45,934 nt of DNA from Streptomyces tagetis (GCF_018069565.1 NZ_JAGPNL010000015.1:1-45934), one strand, 5' to 3'. Shown: positions 7,904 through 17,334, numbered from the stretch's first letter. The notes: generated by a model not told the origin, from the sequence alone. Program-made: numbers and translations.

Positions 7904-10122
7904 TTGTCGGTGTCGTCCTTCTTGTCCTCGGCGGACTCGTCCTCGCCCTCGATCACGGGGATCAGGGAGAGCTTGCCGCGGGAGTCGATCTCGGCGATCT
8001 CGACCTGGACCTTGTGGCCCACGCCGAGCACGTCCTCGACGTTCTCCACGCGCTTGCCGCCGGCCAGCTTGCGGATCTGCGAGATGTGCAGCAGACCGTC
8101 CTTGCCGGGCAGCAGGGAGACGAAGGCGCCGAAGGTCGTGGTCTTGACGACCGTGCCCAGGTACCGCTCGCCGACCTCGGGCATCGTCGGGTTGGCGATG
8201 CCGTTGATCGTGGTGCGGGCGGCCTCGGCGGCGGGACCGTCGGCGGCGCCGATGTAGATCGTGCCGTCGTCCTCGATGGTGATCTCGGCGCCGGTGTCCT
8301 CCTGGATCTGGTTGATCATCTTGCCCTTGGGGCCGATGACCTCGCCGATCTTGTCGACCGGGATCTTCACGGTGATGATCCGCGGCGCGTTGGGGGACAT
8401 CTCGTCCGGCGTGTCGATCGCTTCCATCATCACGTCGAGGATGTGGAGGCGGGCGTCGCGGGCCTGCTTGAGGGCGGCGGCCAGGACGGAGGCGGGGATG
8501 CCGTCCAGCTTGGTGTCGAGCTGGAGGGCGGTGACGAACTCCTTGGTGCCGGCGACCTTGAAGTCCATGTCGCCGAAGGCGTCCTCGGCACCGAGGATGT
8601 CGGTCAGGGTGACGTAGTGCGTCTCGCCGTCGATCTCCTGGGAGATCAGGCCCATGGCGATGCCGGCGACCGGGGCCTTGAGGGGCACACCGGCGTTGAG
8701 CAGCGACATGGTGGAGGCGCAGACCGAGCCCATGGAGGTCGAGCCGTTGGAGCTGAGCGCCTCGGAGACCTGGCGGATCGCGTAGGGGAACTCCTCGCGG
8801 GTCGGCAGGACCGGGATCAGGGCGCGCTCGGCGAGGGCGCCGTGGCCGATCTCGCGGCGCTTGGGGGAGCCGACGCGGCCGGTCTCGCCGGTGGAGTACG
8901 GCGGGAAGTTGTAGTTGTGCATGTAGCGCTTGCGCGTCACCGGGGAAAGGGTGTCGAGCTGCTGCTCCATGCGGAGCATGTTGAGGGTGGTGACGCCCAG
9001 GATCTGCGTCTCGCCCCGCTCGAAGAGGGCCGAGCCGTGCACCCGCGGGATGGCCTCGACCTCGGCGGCCAGGGTGCGGATGTCGGTGACACCGCGGCCG
9101 TCGATGCGCTTCTTCTCCTTGATGACGCGCTCGCGGACCAGGCTCTTGGTCAGCGAGCGGTACGCGGCGGAGATCTCCTTCTCGCGGCCCTCGAACTCCG
9201 GCAGGAGCTTCTCGGCGGCCAGCGCCTTGACGCGGTCCAGCTCCGTCTCGCGCTCCTGCTTGCCGGCGATGGTGAGCGCCTGGGCCAGCTCGGGGCGGAC
9301 GGCGCCGGTCAGCGCCTCCAGGACGTCGTCCTGGTAGTCCAGGAAGACCGGGAACTCGCCGGTCGGCTTGGCGGCCTTCGCGGCGAGGTCGGCCTGGGCC
9401 CGGCAGAGCACCTTGATGAAGGGCTTCGCGGCGTCCAGACCGGCGGCGACGACCTCCTCGGTGGGGGCGTCGGCGCCGCCCTCGACCAGCTTGATGGTCT
9501 TCTCGGTGGCCTCGGCCTCGACCATCATGATCGCGACGTCGCCGTCCTCCAGGGTGCGGCCCGCGACCACCATGTCGAAGACGGCGTCCTCGAGCTCGGT
9601 GTGGGTCGGGAACGCCACCCACTGGCCGCTGATCAGCGCGACGCGGACGCCGCCGATCGGGCCGGAGAAGGGCAGGCCGGCGAGCTGCGTCGACGCGGAG
9701 GCGGCGTTGATCGCCACGACGTCGTACAGGTGGTCGGGGTTGAGCGCCATGATCGTGGCGACGACCTGGATCTCGTTGCGCAGGCCCTTCTTGAAGGAGG
9801 GGCGCAGCGGGCGGTCGATCAGGCGGCAGGTGAGGATCGCGTCCTCGGAGGGGCGGCCCTCGCGGCGGAAGAAGCTGCCGGGGATCTTGCCGGCGGCGTA
9901 CATCCGCTCCTCGACGTCCACCGTGAGGGGGAAGAAGTCGAGCTGGTCCTTGGGGTTCTTGGAGGCGGTGGTGGCCGACAGCACCATGGTGTCGTCGTCC
10001 AGGTAGGCCACGGCGGAGCCGGCGGCCTGCCGGGCCAGGCGGCCGGTCTCGAAGCGGATGGTGCGGGTGCCGAAGGCGCCATTGTCGATGACGGCCTCGG
10101 TGTAGTGGGTCTCGTTCTCCAC
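7900..10122 (-). CDS. pnp: Polyribonucleotide nucleotidyltransferase (PNPase)
   Basis: 740 residues. PNPase degrades RNA 3'-5' with phosphate and, in Streptomyces, is also known to add poly(A)-like tails and was studied as a guanosine pentaphosphate synthetase. Two RNase PH-like cores are joined by a helical linker; the second contains the active-site loop SSNGSTSMGSVC. A KH domain with GPKG lies near residue 595 and an S1 domain (GTVVKTTTFGAFVSL...LLHISQI) near 650-720; the tail is acidic/Lys-rich. I place the start at GTG 10122, with GAGGAG about 9 bases before it, rather than the longer open frame to 10221, because the protein then begins VENETHYTEAVIDNG as expected. It lies downstream of rpsO, as in many bacteria. 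Confidence 0.97.
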   Translation of the reverse strand: MENETHYTEAVIDNGAFGTRTIRFETGRLARQAAGSAVAYLDDDTMVLSATTASKNPKDQLDFFPLTVDVEERMYAAGKIPGSFFRREGRPSEDAILTCRLIDRPLRPSFKKGLRNEIQVVATIMALNPDHLYDVVAINAASASTQLAGLPFSGPIGGVRVALISGQWVAFPTHTELEDAVFDMVVAGRTLEDGDVAIMMVEAEATEKTIKLVEGGADAPTEEVVAAGLDAAKPFIKVLCRAQADLAAKAAKPTGEFPVFLDYQDDVLEALTGAVRPELAQALTIAGKQERETELDRVKALAAEKLLPEFEGREKEISAAYRSLTKSLVRERVIKEKKRIDGRGVTDIRTLAAEVEAIPRVHGSALFERGETQILGVTTLNMLRMEQQLDTLSPVTRKRYMHNYNFPPYSTGETGRVGSPKRREIGHGALAERALIPVLPTREEFPYAIRQVSEALSSNGSTSMGSVCASTMSLLNAGVPLKAPVAGIAMGLISQEIDGETHYVTLTDILGAEDAFGDMDFKVAGTKEFVTALQLDTKLDGIPASVLAAALKQARDARLHILDVMMEAIDTPDEMSPNAPRIITVKIPVDKIGEVIGPKGKMINQIQEDTGAEITIEDDGTIYIGAADGPAAEAARTTINGIANPTMPEVGERYLGTVVKTTTFGAFVSLLPGKDGLLHISQIRKLAGGKRVENVEDVLGVGHKVQVEIAEIDSRGKLSLIPVIEGEDESAEDKKDDTDK

Positions 10123-10395
10123 TAGTGTTTTCTCCTCGTCTTCGTCCCCGTGCCCGTGTGGCGGGGGGACGGTTGCGGAGAAGCGCTCCGTGCGGTGCGG
10201 GCCGGTCTTCGATCGAAGCACCCGGGGTGTGTCCCGGGGGCCACTACCGAGGACCGGCGGCGGCTAGGCGCGCTTCTCCTCGTCTCGTTCGTCCGCGTGG
10301 GTCTTCCGCCCGGTCCGGGCGGTGCGCCCCACGCTGTCTCGTACATCGTGTGCTACCAGACTACAAAGCCGCGGTGACACCGCGCACGTACGGCA
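10123..10395 (-). promoter_or_regulatory. pnp leader / rpsO-pnp intergenic region
   Basis: About 270 bases without a gene. It contains the 12-bp palindrome CTTCGATCGAAG (10207-10218), a CCCGGG...CCCGGG pair (10221-10238), and outer arms CCGGTC/GACCGG (10202-10207 with 10252-10257) that could bring these into one long hairpin. In S. coelicolor the rpsO-pnp spacer is known to carry a pnp promoter and a hairpin cut by RNase III; this stretch is the likely equivalent. I cannot place the promoter with confidence. Confidence 0.45.
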
Positions 10396-10432
10396 AAGGG
10401 AGCGGCCCCCGAACGATGGGAACCGCTCCCTT
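10396..10432 (-). terminator. rpsO terminator / intergenic hairpin
   Basis: Ten-bp perfect arms AAGGGAGCGG / CCGCTCCCTT (10396-10405, 10423-10432) with a 17-base loop, starting 9 bases after the rpsO stop. Probably a partial terminator: pnp downstream is expected to receive some readthrough. Confidence 0.7.
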
Positions 10433-10441
10433 CACGGTGTG

Positions 10442-10729
10442 CTAGCGGGCGCCCGCCGCACCGCGGCGGATGCCGAGGCGGTCGACCAGCGCGCGGAAGC
10501 GCTGGATGTCCTTCTTGGCGAGGTACTGCAGCAGCCGGCGGCGCTGGCCGACCAGGATGAGCAGACCACGGCGGGAGTGGTGGTCGTGCTTGTGGGTCTT
10601 GAGGTGCTCCGTCAGGTCGGAGATCCGACGGGACAGCAGCGCGACCTGGACCTCGGGGGAGCCGGTGTCGCCCTCCTTGGTACCGAACTCGGTGATGATC
10701 TGCTTCTTCACTGCGGCGTCGAGCGACAC
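10442..10729 (-). CDS. rpsO: 30S ribosomal protein S15
   Basis: 95 residues, an all-helical protein that binds the 16S rRNA central domain early in 30S assembly. Hallmarks: GDTGSPEVQVALLSRRI, LTEHLKTHKHDHHSRRGLL and VGQRRRLLQYL. It is slightly longer than the E. coli protein because of the GIRRGAAGAR tail, which is usual for actinobacteria. The GTG at 10729 has GAGGAG at good spacing. pnp follows on the same strand. In E. coli S15 represses its own translation; nothing in this sequence alone shows whether that applies here. Confidence 0.97.
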   Translation of the reverse strand: MSLDAAVKKQIITEFGTKEGDTGSPEVQVALLSRRISDLTEHLKTHKHDHHSRRGLLILVGQRRRLLQYLAKKDIQRFRALVDRLGIRRGAAGAR

Positions 10730-11039
10730 GCGTACTCCTCAGGTCTGGGAAAGGGCCTTCGAGTGCCCCCGGTCTGCGTCTCGGGGGATCTTCCGTGACT
10801 CGGAAGGCGGGGCTCGCCGGGCGCGGCCTCCTGAGGCTCGGGCAGAGACTCGGGGGGTGCGTACACAAACGGCCGTCACACAGCGTACCAGCCTGGAAGG
10901 GCCCTTCCGCCGGGAAGGCCGCGTGGATCACCGTCGCAGGTGAACGCGGGGGCGTTCCCCTTTTCTCCCGGTCCCGGGGCGGGGCCGGCCGGTACTGTGA
11001 GCGCCGACCGTTTGTACCGGGCGAAAGGACCCCGCCTCC
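10730..11039. promoter_or_regulatory. Divergent region between rpsO and the DUF397-like gene
   Basis: 310 bases with no credible gene. It should hold the rpsO promoter (minus) and the promoter of the small plus-strand gene. The only clear structure is a perfect 14-bp palindrome GGAAGGGCCCTTCC (10895-10908). On the minus strand a TGGTACGCTG near 10881-10890 resembles a -10 region, but no good -35 accompanies it. Confidence 0.35.
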
Positions 11040-11339
11040 ATGGCTGATGTGCCGGACCAGGACCTCAAGGCGCGCAAGGACCGGGAGCGCGACGAGTTGT
11101 ACGCCCTGGACATCTCGGGTGTCGAGTGGCACTGCGCGCCGGGTACGGAGCAGGAGGAGGAGCGCGTCGAGATCGCGTACCTGCCGGACGGCGCGGTCGC
11201 CATGCGGTCCTCCCTCGACCCGGAGACCGTACTGCGGTACACGGAGGCGGAGTGGCGGGCGTTCGTGCTCGGTGCCCGGGACGGGGAGTTCGATCTGGAG
11301 CCGGCGCCGCGCCGGCAGGACGGCGCCGCCGCCGAGTGA
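11040..11339 (+). CDS. DUF397-like small protein
   Basis: 99 residues. VEWHCA...(G)xx..ERVEIAYLPDGAVAMRSSLDPETVLRYTEAEWRAFVLGARDGEFD follows the DUF397 pattern: an N-terminal W, a short strand pair, the AVRxSxxP segment and the final ..T.AEWRAFV. DUF397 proteins are very numerous in Streptomyces and usually sit next to an XRE-type regulator (BldB/WhiJ-like pairs); no such partner is near this copy, and the Cys/Gly-rich SSxSGN motif is replaced by an acidic segment, so it is divergent. The ATG at 11040 follows GAAAGGA at normal spacing. It ends at a strong hairpin and converges on eccD. Confidence 0.7.
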   Translation: MADVPDQDLKARKDRERDELYALDISGVEWHCAPGTEQEEERVEIAYLPDGAVAMRSSLDPETVLRYTEAEWRAFVLGARDGEFDLEPAPRRQDGAAAE

Positions 11340-11343
11340 GACG

Positions 11344-11379
11344 CGGGCCGCCCGGGACGCGATCGTCCCGGGCGGCCCG
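11344..11379. terminator. Perfect 16-bp bidirectional terminator
   Basis: Arms 11344-11359 and 11364-11379 are perfectly complementary around a 4-base CGAT loop. It starts 5 bases after the DUF397-like stop and about 50 bases from the end of the convergent eccD, so it separates the housekeeping block from the ESX locus. Confidence 0.85.
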
Positions 11380-11428
11380 GTCCCGCCGGTCTCACCGGCC
11401 CTGCCGGCCCCGCCGGCTCGTCAGCTCG

Positions 11429-12943
11429 TCAGCTCGTCATCGAGCGTACGGACGTGTACACGTCGAAGACGGCGAGGGCCAGCGGAACCAGCGTGAGCAG
11501 GACGAACCCCTCGGCGATCTCCAGGAAGCGGCCCCAGAACGGGGTCAGCCCGCTGCGCGAGGCCATCAGGCCGACCGCGGTGACCAGGGCCGCCGCCGCG
11601 GCGATGGCCGCCAGCAGCCACACCGTCCGGATGTCGAGGTCGGTCCGGTCGCCCGCCAGGGCCTGCTTCAGCAGGCTGTCCGGCGTGTGGATGGCCAGGC
11701 CGAGGCCGAGCGCGACCAGCGAGCCGAGCCCCGCGGCCAGCACGGTGGCGACCTGCGCGGTGTAGCGGAAGAGCTGCGCGCGCATCAGCAGGGCGATGCC
11801 GGTGGCCAGGGCCAGCAGCCGCGTCCAGAGCCCGTCGGAGAAGCCGAGCACCAGCGCGGAGCCGACCGCGAGCAGCGAGCAGCCGCCGACCAGGCCGACG
11901 AGCAGTTCGTGGCCGCGGCGGGCCTGCGCCTCCACGCGCACGGCGTCCACCGGCTCGTGGGGCTCGGGATCGGCGCCGTACGCGCCCCGCGCGCCGCCGG
12001 TGGGCGCCTCGAAGCCGATGGGCAGCCGCGCGAAGCGCAGGGACAGACCCGGCAGGAAGGCCAGGGCGCCGACCGCGACCGGCGCGCACAGCGCGGCGAT
12101 CTCCGCCGGACCCCAGTCACCCAGGAGCGCCGCGAACGCGGCGACCAGGCCGACGCCCGAGGCGGTCACGAAGGCGACGAACGGGCCGTCGGCGCGCGGC
12201 GAGCACAGGGCGAGGACCACCGAGGCCACCAGCACGGCCGCGCAGGCCAGCAGGAACTGGAGCCTGCCCACCCCCTGGCCGTCGGACAGCGACAGCAGGC
12301 CGGAACCGGCCACCCCCACGTTGGGCAGCGCGCCGAGGCCGAGCGCGACGGCCGCGGCCCGGTCGTCGTAGACGCGGGCGCGCACGCAGCCGAGGACGAC
12401 CAGCAGCAGCCCGGCGACGCCGGCGAGGACGCCGGGCAGCCCGTGCATGTCGTGGCGCGGGTCGGCCGTCCAGGCGACGAAGGCGAGCAGCGCGGAGAGG
12501 ACGCCGCCGGCGGTCAGGCCCGCGGCGCGGGTGAGGTCGCCGCGCCACAGGGAGCGGTCCCGGTTCACCGCGGAGGCGACCGCGTCGGACACGTCGTCGA
12601 AGACGGCCGGCGGCAGCGACTCGGAGAACGGGCGCAGCGTGAGGAGTTCGCCGTCGAGGATGCGCTGCGCCGCGAAGGAGCGGGCGCTGTCGAGGACGGT
12701 GCCGTCCCGGCGGACGAGGTGGTAACCGACCGGGGCGCCCTCGGCGGCGGTCTGCCGGGCGAGCCGGAGGATCTCGGGATGGACGTCGGCGACCGGGACG
12801 TCGTCGGGCAGTGCCACGTCGATCCGGCTGTCCGGCGCGACGATGGTGACCCGGCAGAAGCCGAGCCCCGTCATGGCGCCGGACGGGGCGGCCCGGCCGG
12901 GTCCGCCCGGGGCCGTGGCCGCCGTGGAGGCCGTCGTGCTCAC
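11429..12943 (-). CDS. eccD: Type VII secretion integral membrane protein EccD
   Basis: 504 residues. Residues ~27-105 form the cytoplasmic ubiquitin-like (YukD-type) domain (CRVTIVAPDSRIDVALPDDVPVADV... LRPF). From ~140 to the end there are about eleven hydrophobic helices with one charged loop (~325-350, EPHEPVDAVRVEAQARR), the layout of EccD, whose dimer lines the ESX membrane complex. The GTG at 12943 follows GGGGAGCAGCAG. It is divergent from eccC across 310 bases. Known role: with EccB, EccC and EccE it forms the ESX core in the cytoplasmic membrane. Identity is well supported by topology and by its neighbours. Confidence 0.92.
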   Translation of the reverse strand: MSTTASTAATAPGGPGRAAPSGAMTGLGFCRVTIVAPDSRIDVALPDDVPVADVHPEILRLARQTAAEGAPVGYHLVRRDGTVLDSARSFAAQRILDGELLTLRPFSESLPPAVFDDVSDAVASAVNRDRSLWRGDLTRAAGLTAGGVLSALLAFVAWTADPRHDMHGLPGVLAGVAGLLLVVLGCVRARVYDDRAAAVALGLGALPNVGVAGSGLLSLSDGQGVGRLQFLLACAAVLVASVVLALCSPRADGPFVAFVTASGVGLVAAFAALLGDWGPAEIAALCAPVAVGALAFLPGLSLRFARLPIGFEAPTGGARGAYGADPEPHEPVDAVRVEAQARRGHELLVGLVGGCSLLAVGSALVLGFSDGLWTRLLALATGIALLMRAQLFRYTAQVATVLAAGLGSLVALGLGLAIHTPDSLLKQALAGDRTDLDIRTVWLLAAIAAAAALVTAVGLMASRSGLTPFWGRFLEIAEGFVLLTLVPLALAVFDVYTSVRSMTS

Positions 12944-13253
12944 CTGCTGCTCCCCCTCGGTGCTGATGCTGTGTCCGCGGCGTGAGGGTCCCGCGCCTGT
13001 TTCCCGGTGCCCTGCGGCACGGTGTCGTGCGGGCCGGCGCGGGACCGTCCGGCCGGGCCCGGCGCCGCCGTGCCGCGCCGCACCTCGCGCCTGTCCTCGG
13101 TCCGCGGAGTCCGCGTGTGCTCACGCGGACCTCCGGCACCCTACCGCCCGTCGGCCGGCGGTGAGGTCAGTAGGATCACGCGGCGGCCCCCGTCCGCCTG
13201 ACACGGGGTGGCGGACGGATAACCCCGCGGGTCCGCATGGGGATTGGTGAGCA
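12944..13253. promoter_or_regulatory. Divergent eccD/eccC promoter region
   Basis: 310 GC-rich bases without a supported gene; short open frames on the plus strand here have no ribosome sites or recognisable products. It must contain the start signals for both secretion genes. I see no clear -10/-35 pairs or strong palindromes. Confidence 0.4.
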
Positions 13254-16200
13254 GTGAGCCAGATCGTCGTGAAGCGTCCGCCCAGGGCGCTGCCACGGGA
13301 CGTTCCCTCGGGAGAGGTCGTCGTCCAGCCGCCGCCCGAGCTGCCGAAGGGGCGTCAGGAGAGCGTGCTGATGCAGCTCCTGCCGACGCTCGGCATGGGC
13401 GGCTCGGTCGTCTTCTTCTTCACCAGCGGACAGCCCTTCATGCGCGTGATGGGCATGGTGATGATCGCCTCGACGATCGTCATGTCGATCGCCATGGTGG
13501 TCCGCTTCCGCCGCGGCTCCCAGGGCCAGATCGCCGATCTGCGCCGGGACTACCTGAGCTACCTGGCGCAGACCCGCCGGACCACGCTGGAGACGGCGCG
13601 GGCGCAGCGGGACGCGCAGTATTACCTGCACCCCTCGCCCGAGCAGTTGTGGGCGCTGGTCGCCGAGGGCTCCCGGGTGTGGGAACGGCGGCCGGGCGAC
13701 GAGGACTTCGCGCAGGTCCGGATCGGCCTGGGCCCGCAGGACCTCGCCACGCCGCTGATCGCCCCCGAGACGGGCCCAGTGGACCAGTTGGAGCCGCTCA
13801 CGGCCGGTGCGATGCAGCGCTTCGTCGCCGTCCACGGCACCCTGGACGATCTGCCGATGGCCGTCTCGCTGCGTGCCTTCTCCCACGTCACGATCGGCGG
13901 CGACCCGGACTCCGTCCGTTCCTGCGCCCGCGCGCTGACCTGTTCGCTGGCCGCGCTGCACTCCCCCGAGGACCTGATCGTCGCGGTCGCCGTGGGCCGG
14001 GACGCGGGCGGGCACTGGGAGTGGGCCAAGTGGCTGCCGCACGTGCAGCTCCCGGGCGTCGCGGACGGTGCCGGAGCGCGCCGGCTGATCGGCGCCGACC
14101 CGCGTGAGCTGGAGGACCTGCTGTCCGCGCGGCTGACCGGGCGGCCCCGCTTCCACCCCAACGCCGCTCCCCTGCCGGACACTCCGCACCTCGTCGTCGT
14201 CCTCGACGGGGTCTCGCTCGCGCCGGACTCGCTGCTGGCGACGCCCGAGGGCCTCCAGGGGGTCACCCTGGTCGAACTGGCCGAGGGGGAACCGGCCGGT
14301 GCCCGCGGCGACCTGTCGGTCCTCGTCCACCCCCGGTCGCTGCACCTGGAGTCGGCCGACGGATTCGGTTACGAGGGCACGCCCGACGTCCTGTCGTACG
14401 AGTCCGCGGAGGCGCTGGCCCGCCAACTGGCGCCGCTGCGCATGGCCTCGGGCGGCGACGACGACGAACCGCTGCTGGCCAACCTGGAGTTCACCGACCT
14501 GCTGAACCTGGGCGACGCCGCCTCCGTCGACACCCGGCGCACCTGGCGCACCCGTTCGCAGGCGGAGCGGCTGCGGGTGCCGATCGGCGTCGGCGAGGAC
14601 GGGCGGCCGGTGATGCTCGACATCAAGGAGGCGGCCCAGGAGGGCATGGGCCCGCACGGACTGTGCGTGGGCGCCACCGGTTCCGGCAAGTCGGAGCTGC
14701 TGCGCACGCTGGTGCTCGGCCTCGCGGTCACCCACTCCTCCGAGACGCTCAACTTCGTCCTGGCCGACTTCAAGGGCGGCGCCACCTTCGCGGGCATGGC
14801 GCAGATGCCGCACGTGGCGGCCGTGATCACCAACCTGGCCGACGACCTGACCCTCGTCGACCGCATGGGCGACTCCATCCGGGGCGAGCTGAACCGCCGC
14901 CAGGAGATGCTGCGCGACGCGGGCAACTACGCCAACATCCACGACTACGAGAAGGCCCGCGCGGCCGGCGCCCCGCTCCAGCCCATCCCGTCGCTGCTGC
15001 TGGTCATCGACGAGTTCAGCGAACTCCTCACGGCCAAGCCGGACTTCATCGACATGTTCGTGCAGATCGGCCGCATCGGCCGCTCGCTCGGGGTGCATCT
15101 GCTGCTCGCCTCGCAGCGGCTGGAGGAGGGCCGGCTGCGCGGTCTGGAGACCTACCTGTCGTACCGGGTCGGCCTGCGCACCTTCTCGGCGGCCGAGTCG
15201 CGGGCGGCGCTGGGCGTGCCGGACGCCTACGAGCTGCCGAACGTCCCCGGGTCCGGGTTCCTGAAGTTCGGCACCGGAGAGATGATCCGCTTCAAGGCCG
15301 CGTACGTCTCCGGCGTCTACCGCTCCGGTTCGCGCCGCTCCGGCGCGGGGGACGGGCCGCTGCCGCTGGACCGGCGGCCGGTGCTGTTCACGGCGGCCGA
15401 GGTGCCGGTGCGGTACGTGCCGGTGCCGCGGCAGGAGACGGGCGCCGAAGAGGTCGACGACGCGCTGGCCGACACCGTGCTGGACGTCGTCGTGCGCCGG
15501 CTGGAGGCCCAGGGACCGGCCGCCCACCAGGTGTGGCTGCCGCCGCTGGACAGCCCGCCGTCGCTGGACGGCCTGCTGCCGGGGCTGACCGCCGTGGAGG
15601 GCCGGGGGCTCACCCAGCCCGGGTACGAGGGCGCCGGGCGGCTCGTGGTGCCGGTCGGCATCGTCGACAAGCCGTACGAGCAGCGCCGCGACCCGCTGTG
15701 GGTGGACTTCTCCGGCGCCGCCGGGCACATGCAGCTCCTGGGCGGCCCGCAGTCCGGCAAGTCGACGCTGCTGCGCTCGCTGATCTGCTCCTTCGCACTC
15801 ACCCACACCCCGCACGAAGTGCAGTTCTACGGGCTGGACTTCGGCGGTGGCGGCATGGCCGCGGTGGCCGGGCTGCCGCACGTCGGCGGCGTCGCCTCGC
15901 GGCTGGACCCGGAGAAGGTGCGGCGCACCGTCGCCGAGGTCTACGGCGTCCTGACCCGCCGCGAGGAGTACTTCCGGTCGTCGGGCATCTCGTCCATCGC
16001 CGAGTTCCGCACCCGGCGGGCGCGGGGCGACATCTCGGTCACCGACCAGCCGTGGGGCGACGTCTTCCTCGTCATCGACGGCTGGGCCAACTTCCGTACC
16101 GAGTACGAGGGTCTCGACCAGGTGGTGCACGACATCGCCGCCCGGGGCCTCGGCTACGGCATCCACCTGATCCTGTCCGCCTCCCGTTCCATGGAGGTGC

Positions 16201-17219
16201 GCTCGGCGCTCAAGGACAGCCTGCTGAACCGGCTGGAGCTGCGGCTCGGCGACACGATGGACTCCGAGCTGGACCGCAAGGTGGCCGCCAACGTCCCGAC
16301 CGGGGTGCCCGGACGGGGTCTGGCCCCGCAGAAGCTGCACTTCATGGCGGCCGTGCCGCGCATCGACGGCCTGACCTCCGACACCGACCTCGCGGACGCC
16401 ACCGCCTCGCTCGCGGCCGAGGTGACCCGGCACTGGCAGGCGCCGGGGGCGCCGGCCGTACGGCTGCTGCCGCGCGAGTTCCCGGCGGAGCAGTTGCCGC
16501 CGGGCGACCGCTTCCCGAAGCAGGGGGTCGCCTTCGCGCTCGACGAGGACAACCTGGAGCCGGTCTTCGTCGACTTCGACCAGGACCCGTTCTTCCTGGT
16601 CTTCGGCGAGAGCGAGTCCGGCAAGTCGAACCTGCTGCGGCTGCTCATCACGCAGTTGACGACGCGGTACCCGGGCGAGGAGTGCAAGCTCTTCGTCGTC
16701 GACAACCGGCGGTCCCTGCTGGGCGTCACCCCCGACACCCACCTCGCCGAGTACATCCCCATGTCCAACGCCATGGAGCACCACATGGTGGCCCTGGCCG
16801 ACCTGATGAAGCGCCGCACGCCGACAGCGGACGTGACGGCGCGTCAGCTCCGGGAGCGGAGCTGGTGGCAGGGCCCGACGGTGTACGTGGTCATCGACGA
16901 CTTCGACCTCGTCTCCACGTCGAGCGGCAATCCGCTCAGCGGGCTGACGGAACTGCTGCCGTTCGCCCGGGACGTGGGCGTCCGCTTCATCATCGCCCGC
17001 TCCTCCGCGGGCGCGAGCCGGGCCTCGTACGAGGCGTTCATGCAGCGCATCAAGGAACTGGGCGCGCAGGGCGTCGTCCTGGCGGGCGACCGCGGCGAGG
17101 GCGACGTGCTCGGCGGGGTGCGTCCGCGTCCGATGCCTCCCGGGCGGGGCGTGTTCGTGTCCCGCCGCCGGGGCCGCCCGCTGGTGCAGACGGCGCTCAT
17201 GCCGGAGGACGGCCTGTGA
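13254..17219 (+). CDS. eccC: Type VII secretion FtsK/SpoIIIE ATPase EccC (single-chain)
   Basis: 1,321 residues, the motor of the ESX system. Two membrane helices lie at ~41-80. Three FtsK/SpoIIIE-like ATPase domains follow, with Walker A motifs GATGSGKSE (~473-481), GGPQSGKST (~830-838) and GESESGKSN (1118-1126). Only the first has a full Walker B (VIDEFSELL); the second (VIDGWANF) and third (VIDDFDLV) lack the catalytic Glu, as in Thermomonospora curvata EccC, where domain 1 does the ATP hydrolysis and the later domains bind the EsxB tail. The gene is not split into Ca and Cb. GTG start at 13254. A hairpin 86 bases after the stop separates it from the cassette behind it. Confidence 0.96.
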   Translation: MSQIVVKRPPRALPRDVPSGEVVVQPPPELPKGRQESVLMQLLPTLGMGGSVVFFFTSGQPFMRVMGMVMIASTIVMSIAMVVRFRRGSQGQIADLRRDYLSYLAQTRRTTLETARAQRDAQYYLHPSPEQLWALVAEGSRVWERRPGDEDFAQVRIGLGPQDLATPLIAPETGPVDQLEPLTAGAMQRFVAVHGTLDDLPMAVSLRAFSHVTIGGDPDSVRSCARALTCSLAALHSPEDLIVAVAVGRDAGGHWEWAKWLPHVQLPGVADGAGARRLIGADPRELEDLLSARLTGRPRFHPNAAPLPDTPHLVVVLDGVSLAPDSLLATPEGLQGVTLVELAEGEPAGARGDLSVLVHPRSLHLESADGFGYEGTPDVLSYESAEALARQLAPLRMASGGDDDEPLLANLEFTDLLNLGDAASVDTRRTWRTRSQAERLRVPIGVGEDGRPVMLDIKEAAQEGMGPHGLCVGATGSGKSELLRTLVLGLAVTHSSETLNFVLADFKGGATFAGMAQMPHVAAVITNLADDLTLVDRMGDSIRGELNRRQEMLRDAGNYANIHDYEKARAAGAPLQPIPSLLLVIDEFSELLTAKPDFIDMFVQIGRIGRSLGVHLLLASQRLEEGRLRGLETYLSYRVGLRTFSAAESRAALGVPDAYELPNVPGSGFLKFGTGEMIRFKAAYVSGVYRSGSRRSGAGDGPLPLDRRPVLFTAAEVPVRYVPVPRQETGAEEVDDALADTVLDVVVRRLEAQGPAAHQVWLPPLDSPPSLDGLLPGLTAVEGRGLTQPGYEGAGRLVVPVGIVDKPYEQRRDPLWVDFSGAAGHMQLLGGPQSGKSTLLRSLICSFALTHTPHEVQFYGLDFGGGGMAAVAGLPHVGGVASRLDPEKVRRTVAEVYGVLTRREEYFRSSGISSIAEFRTRRARGDISVTDQPWGDVFLVIDGWANFRTEYEGLDQVVHDIAARGLGYGIHLILSASRSMEVRSALKDSLLNRLELRLGDTMDSELDRKVAANVPTGVPGRGLAPQKLHFMAAVPRIDGLTSDTDLADATASLAAEVTRHWQAPGAPAVRLLPREFPAEQLPPGDRFPKQGVAFALDEDNLEPVFVDFDQDPFFLVFGESESGKSNLLRLLITQLTTRYPGEECKLFVVDNRRSLLGVTPDTHLAEYIPMSNAMEHHMVALADLMKRRTPTADVTARQLRERSWWQGPTVYVVIDDFDLVSTSSGNPLSGLTELLPFARDVGVRFIIARSSAGASRASYEAFMQRIKELGAQGVVLAGDRGEGDVLGGVRPRPMPPGRGVFVSRRRGRPLVQTALMPEDGL

Positions 17220-17304
17220 GGCCCGGGGCCGCCGGGGCGGCCCGTTGACCACGGACGCGCTCCGCGACCGGGCCGGCGCGGGCTGACTCCCGGCGGCACG
17301 AACA

Positions 17305-17334
17305 CGCCATGCCACCGCCCGCCGTGGCATGGCG
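17305..17334 (+). terminator. Hairpin after eccC
   Basis: Eleven-bp perfect arms (17305-17315, 17324-17334, core GCCATGCCAC / GTGGCATGGC) with an 8-base loop. It can end the eccC transcript; the following gene starts 107 bases later and may have its own promoter. Confidence 0.65.

Noticed and set aside
6524..9622. A 1,032-codon frame that looks like a giant fusion ending in the M16 peptidase
   Set aside because: The N-terminal 570 codons are the wrong frame of pnp; the peptidase starts at GTG 7903 overlapping the pnp stop.
13176..17330. A 1,384-codon open frame antisense to eccC
   Set aside because: It is the mirror of a very GC-rich gene; its product is low-complexity Arg/Gly/His-rich with no domain, while the plus strand encodes an intact EccC.
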